9,300 nucleotides of DNA from Desulfofustis sp. (GTDB lineage: Bacteria; Desulfobacterota; Desulfobulbia; Desulfobulbales; Desulfocapsaceae): the NCBI GenBank assembly GCA_029287755.1, contig JARFQM010000302.1:1-9300 (forward strand), given 5' to 3'. The notes beneath the pieces were generated by a model. That model worked only from the letters and a program-made list of their open reading frames with translations, had not been told where the DNA came from and made no database searches. This document shows, one piece after another, positions 1 through 6,905 of the stretch (positions are counted from its first letter, which is position 1; the number at the start of each line of letters is the position of its first letter). The translations under genes were made by a program, and so were the position numbers.

Positions 1-797
1 GGACCTTTGCAGCCTACTTTATAGAGGCAGTAACCCAGTTTGTGGTACTCATCACCGAACTGCTCGACAAACCGGCCCTCATCGAAATGGGCGCGTCGTT
101 CACAATGATCGTGAATACGGCGCCCATAGGCGAATTTGGGACGCTTGAGGCTGTCGACAGCCGGGAGTCTCTGGAAGGTCAGGTAGTGGAGAACGGTGCC
201 GAGAAAGTTGACCGGATTGGGCGGACAGCCCGAGATGTTGATGATCGGCTTGTCGTGCACCAGTTTATCAACCCCGACGGAGCCGGTCGGGTTCGGTTCG
301 GCGGCCTGTACGCCGCCAAAGGTGGCGCAGGTGCCGTAGGCTATGATCGCGGCGGCATTGGAGGCGACCTCCTCGAGGCTCTCCATGGCGGTTTTGCCGG
401 CGATTTTACAGTGAATGCCGTTTTCAGCGGTAGGGATCCCACCCTCGACGACCAGAATGTATTTCCCTGCATTTTTCTCCATCGAGTCATGCAGCGCCTG
501 CTCTGCCTGATAGCCGGCAGCAGCCATGACGGTTTCATGATAATCGAGGGAAATGATGTCGAGAATCAGGTTGGCCAGATCGGGATGGGCACCCCGAAGC
601 AGTGTTTCTGAACACCCTGTGCATTCCTGAAAGTGCAACCAGATTACGGGGGGCCGCTGAGCCGAAGTCGCAGCCTCCACCATTTTGGGGACCATGCTCT
701 CGGAGAGTCCGAGAGCGGCTGCCGCCATGGTGCATCCCTTCAGGAAGCCGCGCCGGTTCACACGCGGATCCAAGGTTTTGTTTACCGTGTCTGCCAT
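1..797 (-). CDS. hybO: [NiFe] hydrogenase small subunit, Hyd-2 (HybO) type, Tat-exported; 3' part cut by window edge
   Basis: This is the electron-transfer subunit of a periplasmic, probably membrane-associated uptake or bidirectional [NiFe] hydrogenase. It passes electrons from the Ni-Fe site of the partner large subunit through three Fe-S clusters. Translating 797 down to 1 gives 265 uninterrupted residues. A twin-arginine signal (NRRGFLK) lies at residues 14-20, followed by a hydrophobic Ala/Leu stretch. The proximal-cluster cysteines are C59 and C62 (ECTGCSE), C157 (YGTCATFGG) and C191 (SGCPPNP). The distal cluster has H229, C232, C257 and C263, with the family's exact 3/25/6 spacing. The segments RPPVIW, ISLDYHE and HCERRAHFD resemble E. 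coli HybO as I remember it. About 100 residues, including the medial-cluster cysteines and any C-terminal helix, should lie off the window. The ATG at 797 follows AGGAGGT with good spacing. Gly replaces both extra cysteines of oxygen-tolerant enzymes. The family is certain; the hybO subtype name is less so, and hynA or hyaA are alternative names. Confidence 0.95.
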   Translation of the reverse strand, partial: MADTVNKTLDPRVNRRGFLKGCTMAAAALGLSESMVPKMVEAATSAQRPPVIWLHFQECTGCSETLLRGAHPDLANLILDIISLDYHETVMAAAGYQAEQALHDSMEKNAGKYILVVEGGIPTAENGIHCKIAGKTAMESLEEVASNAAAIIAYGTCATFGGVQAAEPNPTGSVGVDKLVHDKPIINISGCPPNPVNFLGTVLHYLTFQRLPAVDSLKRPKFAYGRRIHDHCERRAHFDEGRFVEQFGDEYHKLGYCLYKVGCKG

Positions 798-853
798 ATC
801 AACCTCCTAATGTTGAAACAACAAGTTGGCGCAGTGCGCTGTTATCACCTCTA

Positions 854-873
854 ATATTTAAAGGTTAAAATAT
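854..873. repeat. AT-rich imperfect palindrome in the hydrogenase leader
   Basis: The 20-bp sequence ATATTTAAAGGTTAAAATAT reads almost the same on both strands, with arms that differ at one symmetric pair around a central GG/CC step. It lies 57 bp upstream of the hydrogenase start. It could be an operator, but AT-rich palindromes occur by chance and it matches no regulator motif I recognise; it is not an FNR/CRP-type TTGAT-N4-ATCAA site. Confidence 0.35.
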
Positions 874-965
874 AAAAACCCGATCTTCCGGCTGCTCCAG
901 GATGCTCCCTTTTCATCCTCGAACGGCCGGCTTTCGAATTCTCGCTGCCAATACTACAAACCGTA

Positions 966-994
966 TAGATAGAACGATCAGCACTGAATGTCAA
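966..994 (-). promoter_or_regulatory. Candidate sigma70 promoter of the hydrogenase gene
   Basis: On the minus strand a perfect TTGACA (989-994) is followed after 17 nt by TATCTA (966-971). The -10 box matches TATAAT at only three of six positions, so the call rests mainly on the -35 box and spacing. Transcription from here would begin near 959 and give an untranslated leader of about 160 nt, long enough to carry regulatory elements. Confidence 0.4.
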
Positions 995-1101
995 TTCATT
1001 TTAGCAGGGTATCGGTAAGACAAATCGAGTTAAATCGGCGCGATCGTTCTGGCAGAGAAAAGAAGAGGTAATAATCAGGAGGATAGCTTTCGCTGGGGCG
1101 A

Positions 1102-1135
1102 GCAGAAATAGAGAAACTTCAGCCTCTGGAGGCTG
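1102..1135 (-). terminator. Possible Rho-independent terminator after pcnB
   Basis: On the minus strand, CAGCCT (1130-1135) and AGGCTG (1120-1125) form a 6-bp stem around a 4-nt loop whose outer bases can also pair. A pyrimidine-rich, U-containing tail (AAGTTTCTCTATTTCTG) follows. The hairpin starts 17 nt after the pcnB stop, the expected position. The stem is short and the tail is not a clean U run, so confidence is moderate. Confidence 0.4.
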
Positions 1136-1151
1136 GTCGGGCGGCCTCGGC

Positions 1152-2480
1152 TCAGCGCTTGAAGCCGAATACTCCGCCGCGCGCGCCCCCGCTGAAGGCC
1201 GGCCGGCCTTTGCGGCGGGATTTCTTTGCTCTGTTGGTGGGCTGGTTTTGGTGCCGCTCACGGGCCTCAGCGGCCGGGTAAAAATGATCTTCCACCTCAA
1301 TACCCTCGACTGCCTCCCGGTAAAACAGGTAGAGCAGCTTGCACTTTTTGAAATAGCTCTTGCGCTTGAGCCATTTGGGCCAGCTGTTCTGGGCGCGGTT
1401 CTGGTGCAGCAGCGGCAGGTGGGCCAGGAGGGTGGTGATCTCCTGGCGCGTCGAGCGCCGCAGGTTGAAATCGAGGCCGATGGTCTGATTGAGCGTCTCG
1501 CGGATGTGCGCGGCGAGCTGGTAGAGTTGGGGACCTTTGAGCTTCTGTTGGAAAAGGTTGAAGTTGATTTCAGCCCAGGGAATAAGCACAAAAGCCAGAA
1601 AAAAGTAGTCAGGCTGGCGGTGGGTGCCGCTGGCGAGAGCCTGCTTGTTATGCCGATCGATGGTACGAAATATTCTGGCCAGATGCTCGCGGCAGCTCGT
1701 CCCGTCCTGCAGCACTGCCCCCAGATGACCATCATAGATGGGAAACAATTCGGTAAACAGATTGCCATCGAGGCTGAGCTCGTACCACTCGGCGGCACAC
1801 GCACTGTAGATGTCATTGAGGGTTTCATCCCGCAGTCTGGAAGGCGGGCAGAGCCTGAGCAGGTGGTGATTCCTGCAGATGGCGGCCCAACTATCTTCTT
1901 CAACGAGAAAATTGTTGCGCACACTGTGCCTGACTGCACGCATCATGCGCACCGGATCGTGGGTGATGCGCTTGTCAGCAGAGCCGATTATCCTGATGAT
2001 GCCTTGGTCGAGGTCGGCCACGCCGCCCACGTAATCAATGATCGTGCGATTTTCTATCTCGTAGAACAGGGCGTTGATGGTGAGGTCGCGGCGCAGGGCA
2101 TCCTCATCCGGCGTACCGTAGGTATTGTTGGGCGCCAGAATTGCTTCCGGGCCATCGATATCGTGTTCGCTGAGTGACCGCAGGGTTGAGACCTCGATGG
2201 TCTTTCTATTCTTAAAAAAGACCTGAACGAGTCTGAAGCGCCGGCCGATGGTGCGGCTGTTGTTGAACAGCCTGCGTATCTGCCCCGGTCGGGCGTCTGT
2301 TCCGATGTCGAAATCTTTGGGTGTTTTGCCCAGGTAGAGATCCCGGACGCCACCACCGACCAGATAACTGGCAAAACCAGCCCGGTTCAGCGTGCGCATG
2401 ACATAGAGCGCCTCGTCATCGATCATGTCCGGTCTGATTGGATGCGCGGACGGCTCGATGATATTAGGCGTGGCGGTCAT
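1152..2480 (-). CDS. pcnB: Poly(A) polymerase I (polynucleotide adenylyltransferase), class II nucleotidyltransferase family
   Basis: The enzyme adds untemplated adenosines to RNA 3' ends, which in bacteria usually marks them for decay. The 442-residue protein has the class II tRNA-nucleotidyltransferase/PAP head. GGGVRD at 42-47 binds the phosphates, D56 and D58 (KDFDIGT) are the likely metal ligands, RRDLTINAL spans 130-138 and RMMRAVR spans 178-184. The stretch around 79-86 (GRRFRLVQ) is of the kind seen in PcnB rather than in short CCA-adding enzymes. The long C-terminal part ends in a basic, glycine-rich tail (from about residue 418), also typical of PcnB. A CCA-adding role cannot be excluded from sequence alone. 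It starts 42 nt after the upstream flavoprotein gene ends, so the two are probably co-transcribed. The ATG at 2480 has no clear Shine-Dalgarno sequence; an ATG at codon 19 is an alternative, but its preceding sequence is also weak. Confidence 0.9.
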   Translation of the reverse strand: MTATPNIIEPSAHPIRPDMIDDEALYVMRTLNRAGFASYLVGGGVRDLYLGKTPKDFDIGTDARPGQIRRLFNNSRTIGRRFRLVQVFFKNRKTIEVSTLRSLSEHDIDGPEAILAPNNTYGTPDEDALRRDLTINALFYEIENRTIIDYVGGVADLDQGIIRIIGSADKRITHDPVRMMRAVRHSVRNNFLVEEDSWAAICRNHHLLRLCPPSRLRDETLNDIYSACAAEWYELSLDGNLFTELFPIYDGHLGAVLQDGTSCREHLARIFRTIDRHNKQALASGTHRQPDYFFLAFVLIPWAEINFNLFQQKLKGPQLYQLAAHIRETLNQTIGLDFNLRRSTRQEITTLLAHLPLLHQNRAQNSWPKWLKRKSYFKKCKLLYLFYREAVEGIEVEDHFYPAAEARERHQNQPTNRAKKSRRKGRPAFSGGARGGVFGFKR

Positions 2481-2522
2481 CTTGGGAGGCGGACGGTGGG
2501 AGCGCAGTCTGACTGAATCGGG

Positions 2523-3512
2523 TTAAGCGGCAGGAGGGGAAAAGCCGCACTTTTCCCGGTAAACTGATTCGGCCTGGTTGATGAACTGTTTGAAGATCTC
2601 GGCCACCGACAGGATCGATTTCATCTTATAGGTATTCTCACCGGAGAAGAAGAGCCCCTTTTCGAGATCTCCTTCACGCGCGGCATTGAGCCGATCGTTA
2701 ATGCAGTAATGGTAGTCGCATTTTTTCAAACACTTGAGTTTGCATTTCTCGGCGGTGACGTCCATGCCTTTGGCAACAGCCCGGACAAATGGTGAATTGA
2801 GCGCCCGACCGGGAAGCCCCACCGGTGAGGTGGTAAGAACGATATCTTCTTTTTTGGCATCCAGATAGGCCTGTTTGAATTCATCTGAGACTGGGCATTC
2901 CTTGCTCAATACGAAGCGGGAGGCGATCTGAATGCCGTCGGCCCCGTATTTCTCCATCATTTCCGCCATCTCGTAGCCGTTGGTGATGCCTCCGGCGGCA
3001 ATGAGCGGGATCTTCTTGACCACATCTCTGATCGGCGGGAAAATGGTGCGCAGGGGTTTATCGGTTCCGAGATGCCCGCCGGCCTCCTTGGCCTCAACGA
3101 TAACTGCTGCGGCCCCGAGCTTTTCCGCCAGTCTGGCCAGTGTCGGTGAAGAAACAATCATGGCGATCGGAACGTTGTACTTTTTCCCGATCTTAAAAAT
3201 GTCCCTGGAAAATCCGGCCCCGGTGATGATCAGGTCCACTCCGGCCTCGATGGACTCGGTAACCAGTTCGTAGAAATTCTTGACGGCGTACATGATGTTC
3301 ACGCCGATGATGCCGTCGGTTGCGGCTTTCGCTTTGAGAACGTCTTCCTTGAGTTCATCGGCGAGGATACCGGAGCCGCCGATCACGCCAATACCTCCAC
3401 AATCGGCCACCGGAACGGCAAGGGCGGAAGTCGACACGCGAATGGACATGCCGCCCTGAATCAGAGGTATTTTCGCTTTAAGATTGGCGATTTGAAGTGA
3501 TGGTAATTTCAT
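2523..3512 (-). CDS. FMN-dependent flavin oxidoreductase, nitronate monooxygenase / FabK (enoyl-ACP reductase II) family, with Cys-rich insert
   Basis: The protein is a 329-residue TIM-barrel flavoprotein of the 2-nitropropane dioxygenase-like family. Members oxidise alkyl nitronates or, as FabK, reduce enoyl-ACP in fatty acid synthesis. Visible motifs are LIQGGM at 17-22, GVNIM at 70-74, EAGGHLG at 143-149 with the probable active-site H147, AAGGI at 172-176 and IQIASRF at 194-200, which together form the FMN phosphate site. Near the C-terminus C257, C261, C265 and C270 form a C-x3-C-x3-C-x4-C cluster, as I recall from a clostridial/deltaproteobacterial subgroup of unknown substrate. Classical S. 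pneumoniae FabK, as I remember it, lacks this cluster. No signal peptide is visible, so it is probably cytoplasmic. The ATG at 3512 follows AAGGAGT (3524-3530) at a slightly long 11-nt spacing. It is the first gene of a probable operon with pcnB. The family is sure; the substrate is not. Confidence 0.88.
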   Translation of the reverse strand: MKLPSLQIANLKAKIPLIQGGMSIRVSTSALAVPVADCGGIGVIGGSGILADELKEDVLKAKAATDGIIGVNIMYAVKNFYELVTESIEAGVDLIITGAGFSRDIFKIGKKYNVPIAMIVSSPTLARLAEKLGAAAVIVEAKEAGGHLGTDKPLRTIFPPIRDVVKKIPLIAAGGITNGYEMAEMMEKYGADGIQIASRFVLSKECPVSDEFKQAYLDAKKEDIVLTTSPVGLPGRALNSPFVRAVAKGMDVTAEKCKLKCLKKCDYHYCINDRLNAAREGDLEKGLFFSGENTYKMKSILSVAEIFKQFINQAESVYREKCGFSPPAA

Positions 3513-3555
3513 AATGGGGTGCTACTCCTTTAACCGTTGAGCCTTTCGAGCCTCG

Positions 3556-3584
3556 ATAATGCCTATTGCGGTACTATTTGTCAA
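3556..3584 (-). promoter_or_regulatory. Sigma70 promoter of the flavoprotein-pcnB unit
   Basis: On the minus strand TTGACA (3579-3584) is separated by exactly 17 nt from CATTAT (3556-3561), which matches the -10 consensus at four of six positions. The predicted start is near 3549, giving a leader of roughly 37 nt that contains the AAGGAGT ribosome binding site. This is the best promoter in the window. Confidence 0.65.
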
Positions 3585-3730
3585 GCAATGTCTCTTCCGG
3601 GCCGCCGGTTAAAAGAGGCCGCTAAAGACCTGAGCTGTCTTATTGGTTTGATTAAAAACAACATTATTACAAAGGTATAGACGGTGTCGTGCGGTCTCGC
3701 GGGGATCACCTTCAGGCTCACTGCTGCTGC

Positions 3731-3759
3731 TTGACAAATTTATAACTTTGAGGTTAACT
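3731..3759 (+). promoter_or_regulatory. Candidate sigma70 promoter of hisS-aspS
   Basis: A perfect TTGACA -35 box (3731-3736) lies 59 bp upstream of the hisS start. At 17-nt spacing the -10 box is TTAACT (3754-3759), a weak match. TATATG at 3760-3765 looks more like a -10 box but would need a 23-nt spacer. The -35 box is convincing and the -10 assignment is uncertain. I see no T-box-like structure in the short leader that would follow. Confidence 0.4.
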
Positions 3760-3782
3760 TATATGTTTTTCAATTAATATCT

Positions 3783-3797
3783 GGAGGCAATCAATTG
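3783..3797 (+). promoter_or_regulatory. Ribosome binding site that decides the TTG start of hisS
   Basis: GGAGG (3783-3787) lies 7 nt before TTG at 3795. The next in-frame ATG is at codon 13, beyond the conserved N-terminal residues (LNGFKD). The TTG start is therefore well supported. Confidence 0.8.
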
Positions 3798-5048
3798 AAA
3801 ATCAAAGCCCTGAACGGCTTTAAGGACATAATGCCTGGCGATGTACACCTCTGGAGGCAGGTGGAACAGAGTGCCAGAACTGTTCTCGAGCGGTTTCATT
3901 TTGCCGAGATACGAGTACCTGTTCTGGAGAAGACGGAACTGTTTTCCCGTTCCATCGGCGCCGACACCGATATTGTCGAAAAAGAGATGTACACCTTCGT
4001 TGACAAACAGATCACTATGCGCCCGGAAGCCACGGCCTCACTGATGCGGGCTTATATAGAACACAATATGCATGGTCGCAAAGCGGTGCAAAGGCTTTTC
4101 ACCATCGGCCCCATGTTCAGGCATGAGCGTCCGCAAAAAGGGAGGCTGCGCCAGTTTCACCAGCTTGATGTGGAAGTGCTCGGTTCGGCGAGCCCCCGGC
4201 TCGATGCCGAGTTGATGAGCCTGGGAGACTGCCTGTTCAGCGAACTTGGCGTATCCACCTCGCTGGAGATCAACTCTCTCGGCTGTCCGGACTGCAGACC
4301 TCAGTATCGCCGCGTATTGCTTGCTTTCATAAAGGAGCGGCTGGCCCATTTGTGTGAGGACTGCAGGAGGAGAAGCCAGAGGAATCCCTTGCGGGTCCTC
4401 GACTGCAAAAAGCAGGGCTGCCGCGTTCAGGTCCAGGATGCCCCTTCGGTGATCGACTATCTCTGCGAGAATTGTTCGATTCATTTCACTGAAGTGAGAA
4501 GGAATCTCGATCTCCTCGAAGTCGATTATGCGGTGAACAAATTTATGGTACGGGGACTCGATTACTATGTCCGGACCACCTTCGAGTTCGTCACCGACCA
4601 GCTTGGGGCCCAGTCAGCGGTCTGCGCCGGCGGACGCTACGATGGGCTGATCGAGATGCTCGGCGGCCCCAAAGTGCCGGGCATCGGATTCGCCATGGGG
4701 ATCGAGCGGCTGGTGCTGCTCTTGAAGCGGCTCGGGGACCATGGGGAGCAAAACGAGGAAATTGATGTTTTTATCGCTGGTCTTGGCGAAGAAGCTGCCG
4801 ATTACTCCTTTAAACTGATGCACGGGTTGAGAGCAATAGGGCTGCGGGTGGATATGGATCTTGATACCCGAAGCCTGAAGAGCCAGATGAAACAGGCCGA
4901 CAGGGGCGGCGCTGGCTATACGGTGATCGTCGGCAGTCAGGAGCTTGACAAGCAGCAGGTGGTGCTGCGCAATATGAAGACCGGCGAGCAGACCGATCTG
5001 AAAATCGATGCGCTTACTGACTTTTTCAGCGCGGCCTTCGGTTTGTAA
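3795..5048 (+). CDS. hisS: Histidyl-tRNA synthetase (class II)
   Basis: HisRS charges tRNA-His with histidine in the cytoplasm using ATP. The 417-residue length is normal for bacteria. MRPEAT lies at 75-80. Motif 2 (FRHERPQKGRLRQFHQ) spans about 108-123. The histidine-specific loop RGLDYYVRT is at 253-261. GGRYDGL at 279-285 and motif 3 (GIGFAMGIERL) at about 296-306 complete the catalytic core. From about residue 325 on is the anticodon-binding domain. The insertion domain between motif 2 and the histidine loop has eight cysteines: C164/C167, C187/C190, C204/C209 and C224/C227. These are mostly CxxC pairs that could bind zinc or form a structural knuckle; similar inserts occur in related HisRS proteins as far as I recall. 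The gene begins with TTG (see the ribosome binding site entry) and precedes aspS on the same strand, a common bacterial gene order. Confidence 0.97.
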   Translation: MKIKALNGFKDIMPGDVHLWRQVEQSARTVLERFHFAEIRVPVLEKTELFSRSIGADTDIVEKEMYTFVDKQITMRPEATASLMRAYIEHNMHGRKAVQRLFTIGPMFRHERPQKGRLRQFHQLDVEVLGSASPRLDAELMSLGDCLFSELGVSTSLEINSLGCPDCRPQYRRVLLAFIKERLAHLCEDCRRRSQRNPLRVLDCKKQGCRVQVQDAPSVIDYLCENCSIHFTEVRRNLDLLEVDYAVNKFMVRGLDYYVRTTFEFVTDQLGAQSAVCAGGRYDGLIEMLGGPKVPGIGFAMGIERLVLLLKRLGDHGEQNEEIDVFIAGLGEEAADYSFKLMHGLRAIGLRVDMDLDTRSLKSQMKQADRGGAGYTVIVGSQELDKQQVVLRNMKTGEQTDLKIDALTDFFSAAFGL

Positions 5049-5114
5049 GGGGCGCAGCCAAATTGTACCACGACGAGTAACTAACGGATTGAACGAACCC
5101 CGACAGGAATGAGC

Positions 5115-6902
5115 ATGATTGATTCAATGGGAACAATGCGCAGGACGCATCACAATAATGAACTGAACCTGGCCCAGGTAGGCGAAACGGTGACCCTGAT
5201 GGGCTGGGTGCTTCGCAGGCGAGACCATGGCGGAGTCATCTTTATCGACTTGAGGGACCGGCGCGGCTTGACCCAGGTGGTGTTCAACCCGGAGGTGAAC
5301 CCCGAAGTCCATACCAAGGCTCACCAGCTGCGCAGTGAGTGGGTTATCGCTGTGCAGGGGAAAGTGGAGCCACGGCCCGGTGATATGGCCAACCCCAAAC
5401 TGGCCACCGGCGCCATAGAAGTTCTGGTAGATACGCTCAAGATACTTAACACCAGCGAGACCCCGCCGTTTCCATTGGATGAGGACACCGAGGTGTCGGA
5501 CAACCTGCGCCTTCAATATCGCTACCTGGATCTGAGAAAGCCGGAGATGAGCGCCAACCTGATGATCAGGCACCAGGCCGTGCAGACCATCAGGCAGTAC
5601 CTGAACGACCAGGGATTCATCGATATCGAAACACCGATGCTGACCAAATCGACACCCGAGGGAGCACGGGACTACCTGGTTCCGAGCCGGGTCAACGCCG
5701 GCCGTTTCTTCGCCTTGCCCCAGTCCCCTCAGCTCTTCAAACAACTGCTGATGATTGCCGGCATGGACCGCTATTATCAGATTGTCAAATGTTTCCGGGA
5801 TGAAGACCTGCGGGCCGACCGCCAGCCGGAATTCACCCAGATAGACATGGAGATGTCCTTTGTCGATGAAGAACAGGTGATGGATGTGGTCGAAGGCATG
5901 ATTGCAGAACTCTTCCACCAGACCCGCTCCATCGATGTGCAGCCTCCATTTACCCGAATAACCTATGATGAGGCTATGGCCCGTTTCGGTACCGACCGGC
6001 CGGACACCAGGTTCGGCCTGGAACTGGTCGATCTGACCGCTGTCGCTGCCGGCTGTAACTTCAAGGTGTTTCGTTCGGCGGCGGACAGCGGCGGTACGGT
6101 GCGGGCTATCAATGCCAAGGGCTGTGGAACATTCACCCGTAAGGAGCTGGATGATCTGACCGAATTCGCCATCCAGTTTGGCGCCAAGGGACTGGCCTGG
6201 GTGAAAATCAAAGAGGACGGCAGCTGGCAATCGCCCATAGCCAAATTCTTTGCAGCCGAGGAGCAGCAGCAGATCGTTGAACGTCTCGAGGCCGAACCGG
6301 GGGATGTTCTTTTTTTCGGTGCCGACAGCAGCGCCATCGTCTTTCAGGTGCTCGGAGAGTTGCGCAACGAGTTGGCAAGGCGGCTTGAACTGCTCGACAA
6401 GGACAGGTTCGATTTCGTCTGGGTTACCGATTTTCCGCTGGTTGAGTATGACGACAAGGAGAAGCGCTATCAGGCCTTGCACCACCCCTTCACAGCTCCC
6501 CGGGAGCAGGATATAGAAAAGCTGGAGCGGGAGCCCGGGGACGTCTATTCACGGGCTTACGACCTGGTACTCAACGGCAATGAGATCGGCGGCGGATCGA
6601 TCCGTATTCACGATCCCGATATCCAGATGCAGGTCCTCAAAGCATTGTCAATCAGCGCGCAAGAGGCCGAGGAAAAATTCGGATTCCTGCTTAAATCTCT
6701 GCGCTTTGGCGCTCCGCCGCATGGCGGTATCGCCTTTGGCCTGGATCGGCTGCTGATGCTGATCACCGGCAGCGACTCGATCAGAAATGTAATCGCCTTT
6801 CCTAAAACCCAGAAAGCCACCTGTCCGCTCACCGATGCACCTTCACCGGTGGCCCGCAGGCAGCTTACCGAACTGCATATCAGGCCGGACTGGAAAGAGT
6901 AG
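5115..6902 (+). CDS. aspS: Aspartyl-tRNA synthetase, bacterial type with GAD domain; probably non-discriminating (Asp/Asn)
   Basis: AspRS charges tRNA-Asp with aspartate, and in non-discriminating forms also tRNA-Asn. Numbered from the ATG at 5115, the 595 residues show an N-terminal OB-fold anticodon domain (about 10-115). Motif 2 (FRDEDLRADRQPEFTQID) is at 227-244. The GAD insertion typical of bacterial AspRS spans about 293-418, and motif 3 (GIAFGLDRL) is at 538-546. H38 in the segment RRRDHGGVIF corresponds to H31 when counted from the ATG at 5136, the position linked to tRNA-Asn recognition in Pseudomonas AspRS. Start choice: AGGA (5105-5108) abuts an ATG at 5109 but is 6 nt from the ATG at 5115, which I prefer. 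ATGs at 5109, 5127 and 5136 are in the same frame, and family alignment fits 5136 best. The gene lies about 65 nt after hisS, probably in one transcript. Confidence 0.96.
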   Translation: MIDSMGTMRRTHHNNELNLAQVGETVTLMGWVLRRRDHGGVIFIDLRDRRGLTQVVFNPEVNPEVHTKAHQLRSEWVIAVQGKVEPRPGDMANPKLATGAIEVLVDTLKILNTSETPPFPLDEDTEVSDNLRLQYRYLDLRKPEMSANLMIRHQAVQTIRQYLNDQGFIDIETPMLTKSTPEGARDYLVPSRVNAGRFFALPQSPQLFKQLLMIAGMDRYYQIVKCFRDEDLRADRQPEFTQIDMEMSFVDEEQVMDVVEGMIAELFHQTRSIDVQPPFTRITYDEAMARFGTDRPDTRFGLELVDLTAVAAGCNFKVFRSAADSGGTVRAINAKGCGTFTRKELDDLTEFAIQFGAKGLAWVKIKEDGSWQSPIAKFFAAEEQQQIVERLEAEPGDVLFFGADSSAIVFQVLGELRNELARRLELLDKDRFDFVWVTDFPLVEYDDKEKRYQALHHPFTAPREQDIEKLEREPGDVYSRAYDLVLNGNEIGGGSIRIHDPDIQMQVLKALSISAQEAEEKFGFLLKSLRFGAPPHGGIAFGLDRLLMLITGSDSIRNVIAFPKTQKATCPLTDAPSPVARRQLTELHIRPDWKE

Positions 6903-6905
6903 CCT

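Larger units (their letters stand above)
798..1151. other. Gene-free interval between pcnB and the hydrogenase gene
   Basis: These 354 bases lie between two minus-strand genes. From the pcnB side they hold a possible hairpin terminator (about 1102-1135), a candidate sigma70 promoter for the hydrogenase (966-994), an AT-rich imperfect palindrome (854-873) and the hydrogenase ribosome binding site (802-808). I see no convincing gene. The minus-strand reading frame of 21 codons at 851-916 has no properly spaced Shine-Dalgarno sequence and no recognisable product. Confidence 0.7.

Noticed and set aside
42..611. A 189-codon open frame on the plus strand opposite the hydrogenase gene
   Set aside because: The minus strand encodes an unmistakable hydrogenase small subunit through the same bases.
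851..916. A 21-codon leader peptide frame upstream of the hydrogenase
   Set aside because: No properly spaced Shine-Dalgarno sequence, no codon run suggesting attenuation, and no hairpin pair that would make use of it.
1001..1939. A 312-codon minus-strand frame overlapping pcnB
   Set aside because: It is an out-of-frame shadow of pcnB, rich in Arg, Ser and Pro, with no domain pattern. It does not indicate a frameshift because pcnB itself is intact.
1248..2177. A 309-codon open frame on the plus strand opposite pcnB
   Set aside because: pcnB motifs are clear on the minus strand; this frame has no ribosome binding site and no known domain pattern.
3625..3641. Short inverted repeat AAGAC/GTCTT between the two divergent promoters
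   Set aside because: Five-base arms with a 7-nt loop are too short to call an operator or terminator without conservation data.
5124..6485. A 453-codon open frame on the minus strand opposite aspS
   Set aside because: aspS is certain on the plus strand with all motifs. The opposite frame is open because of codon bias and has no recognisable protein features.
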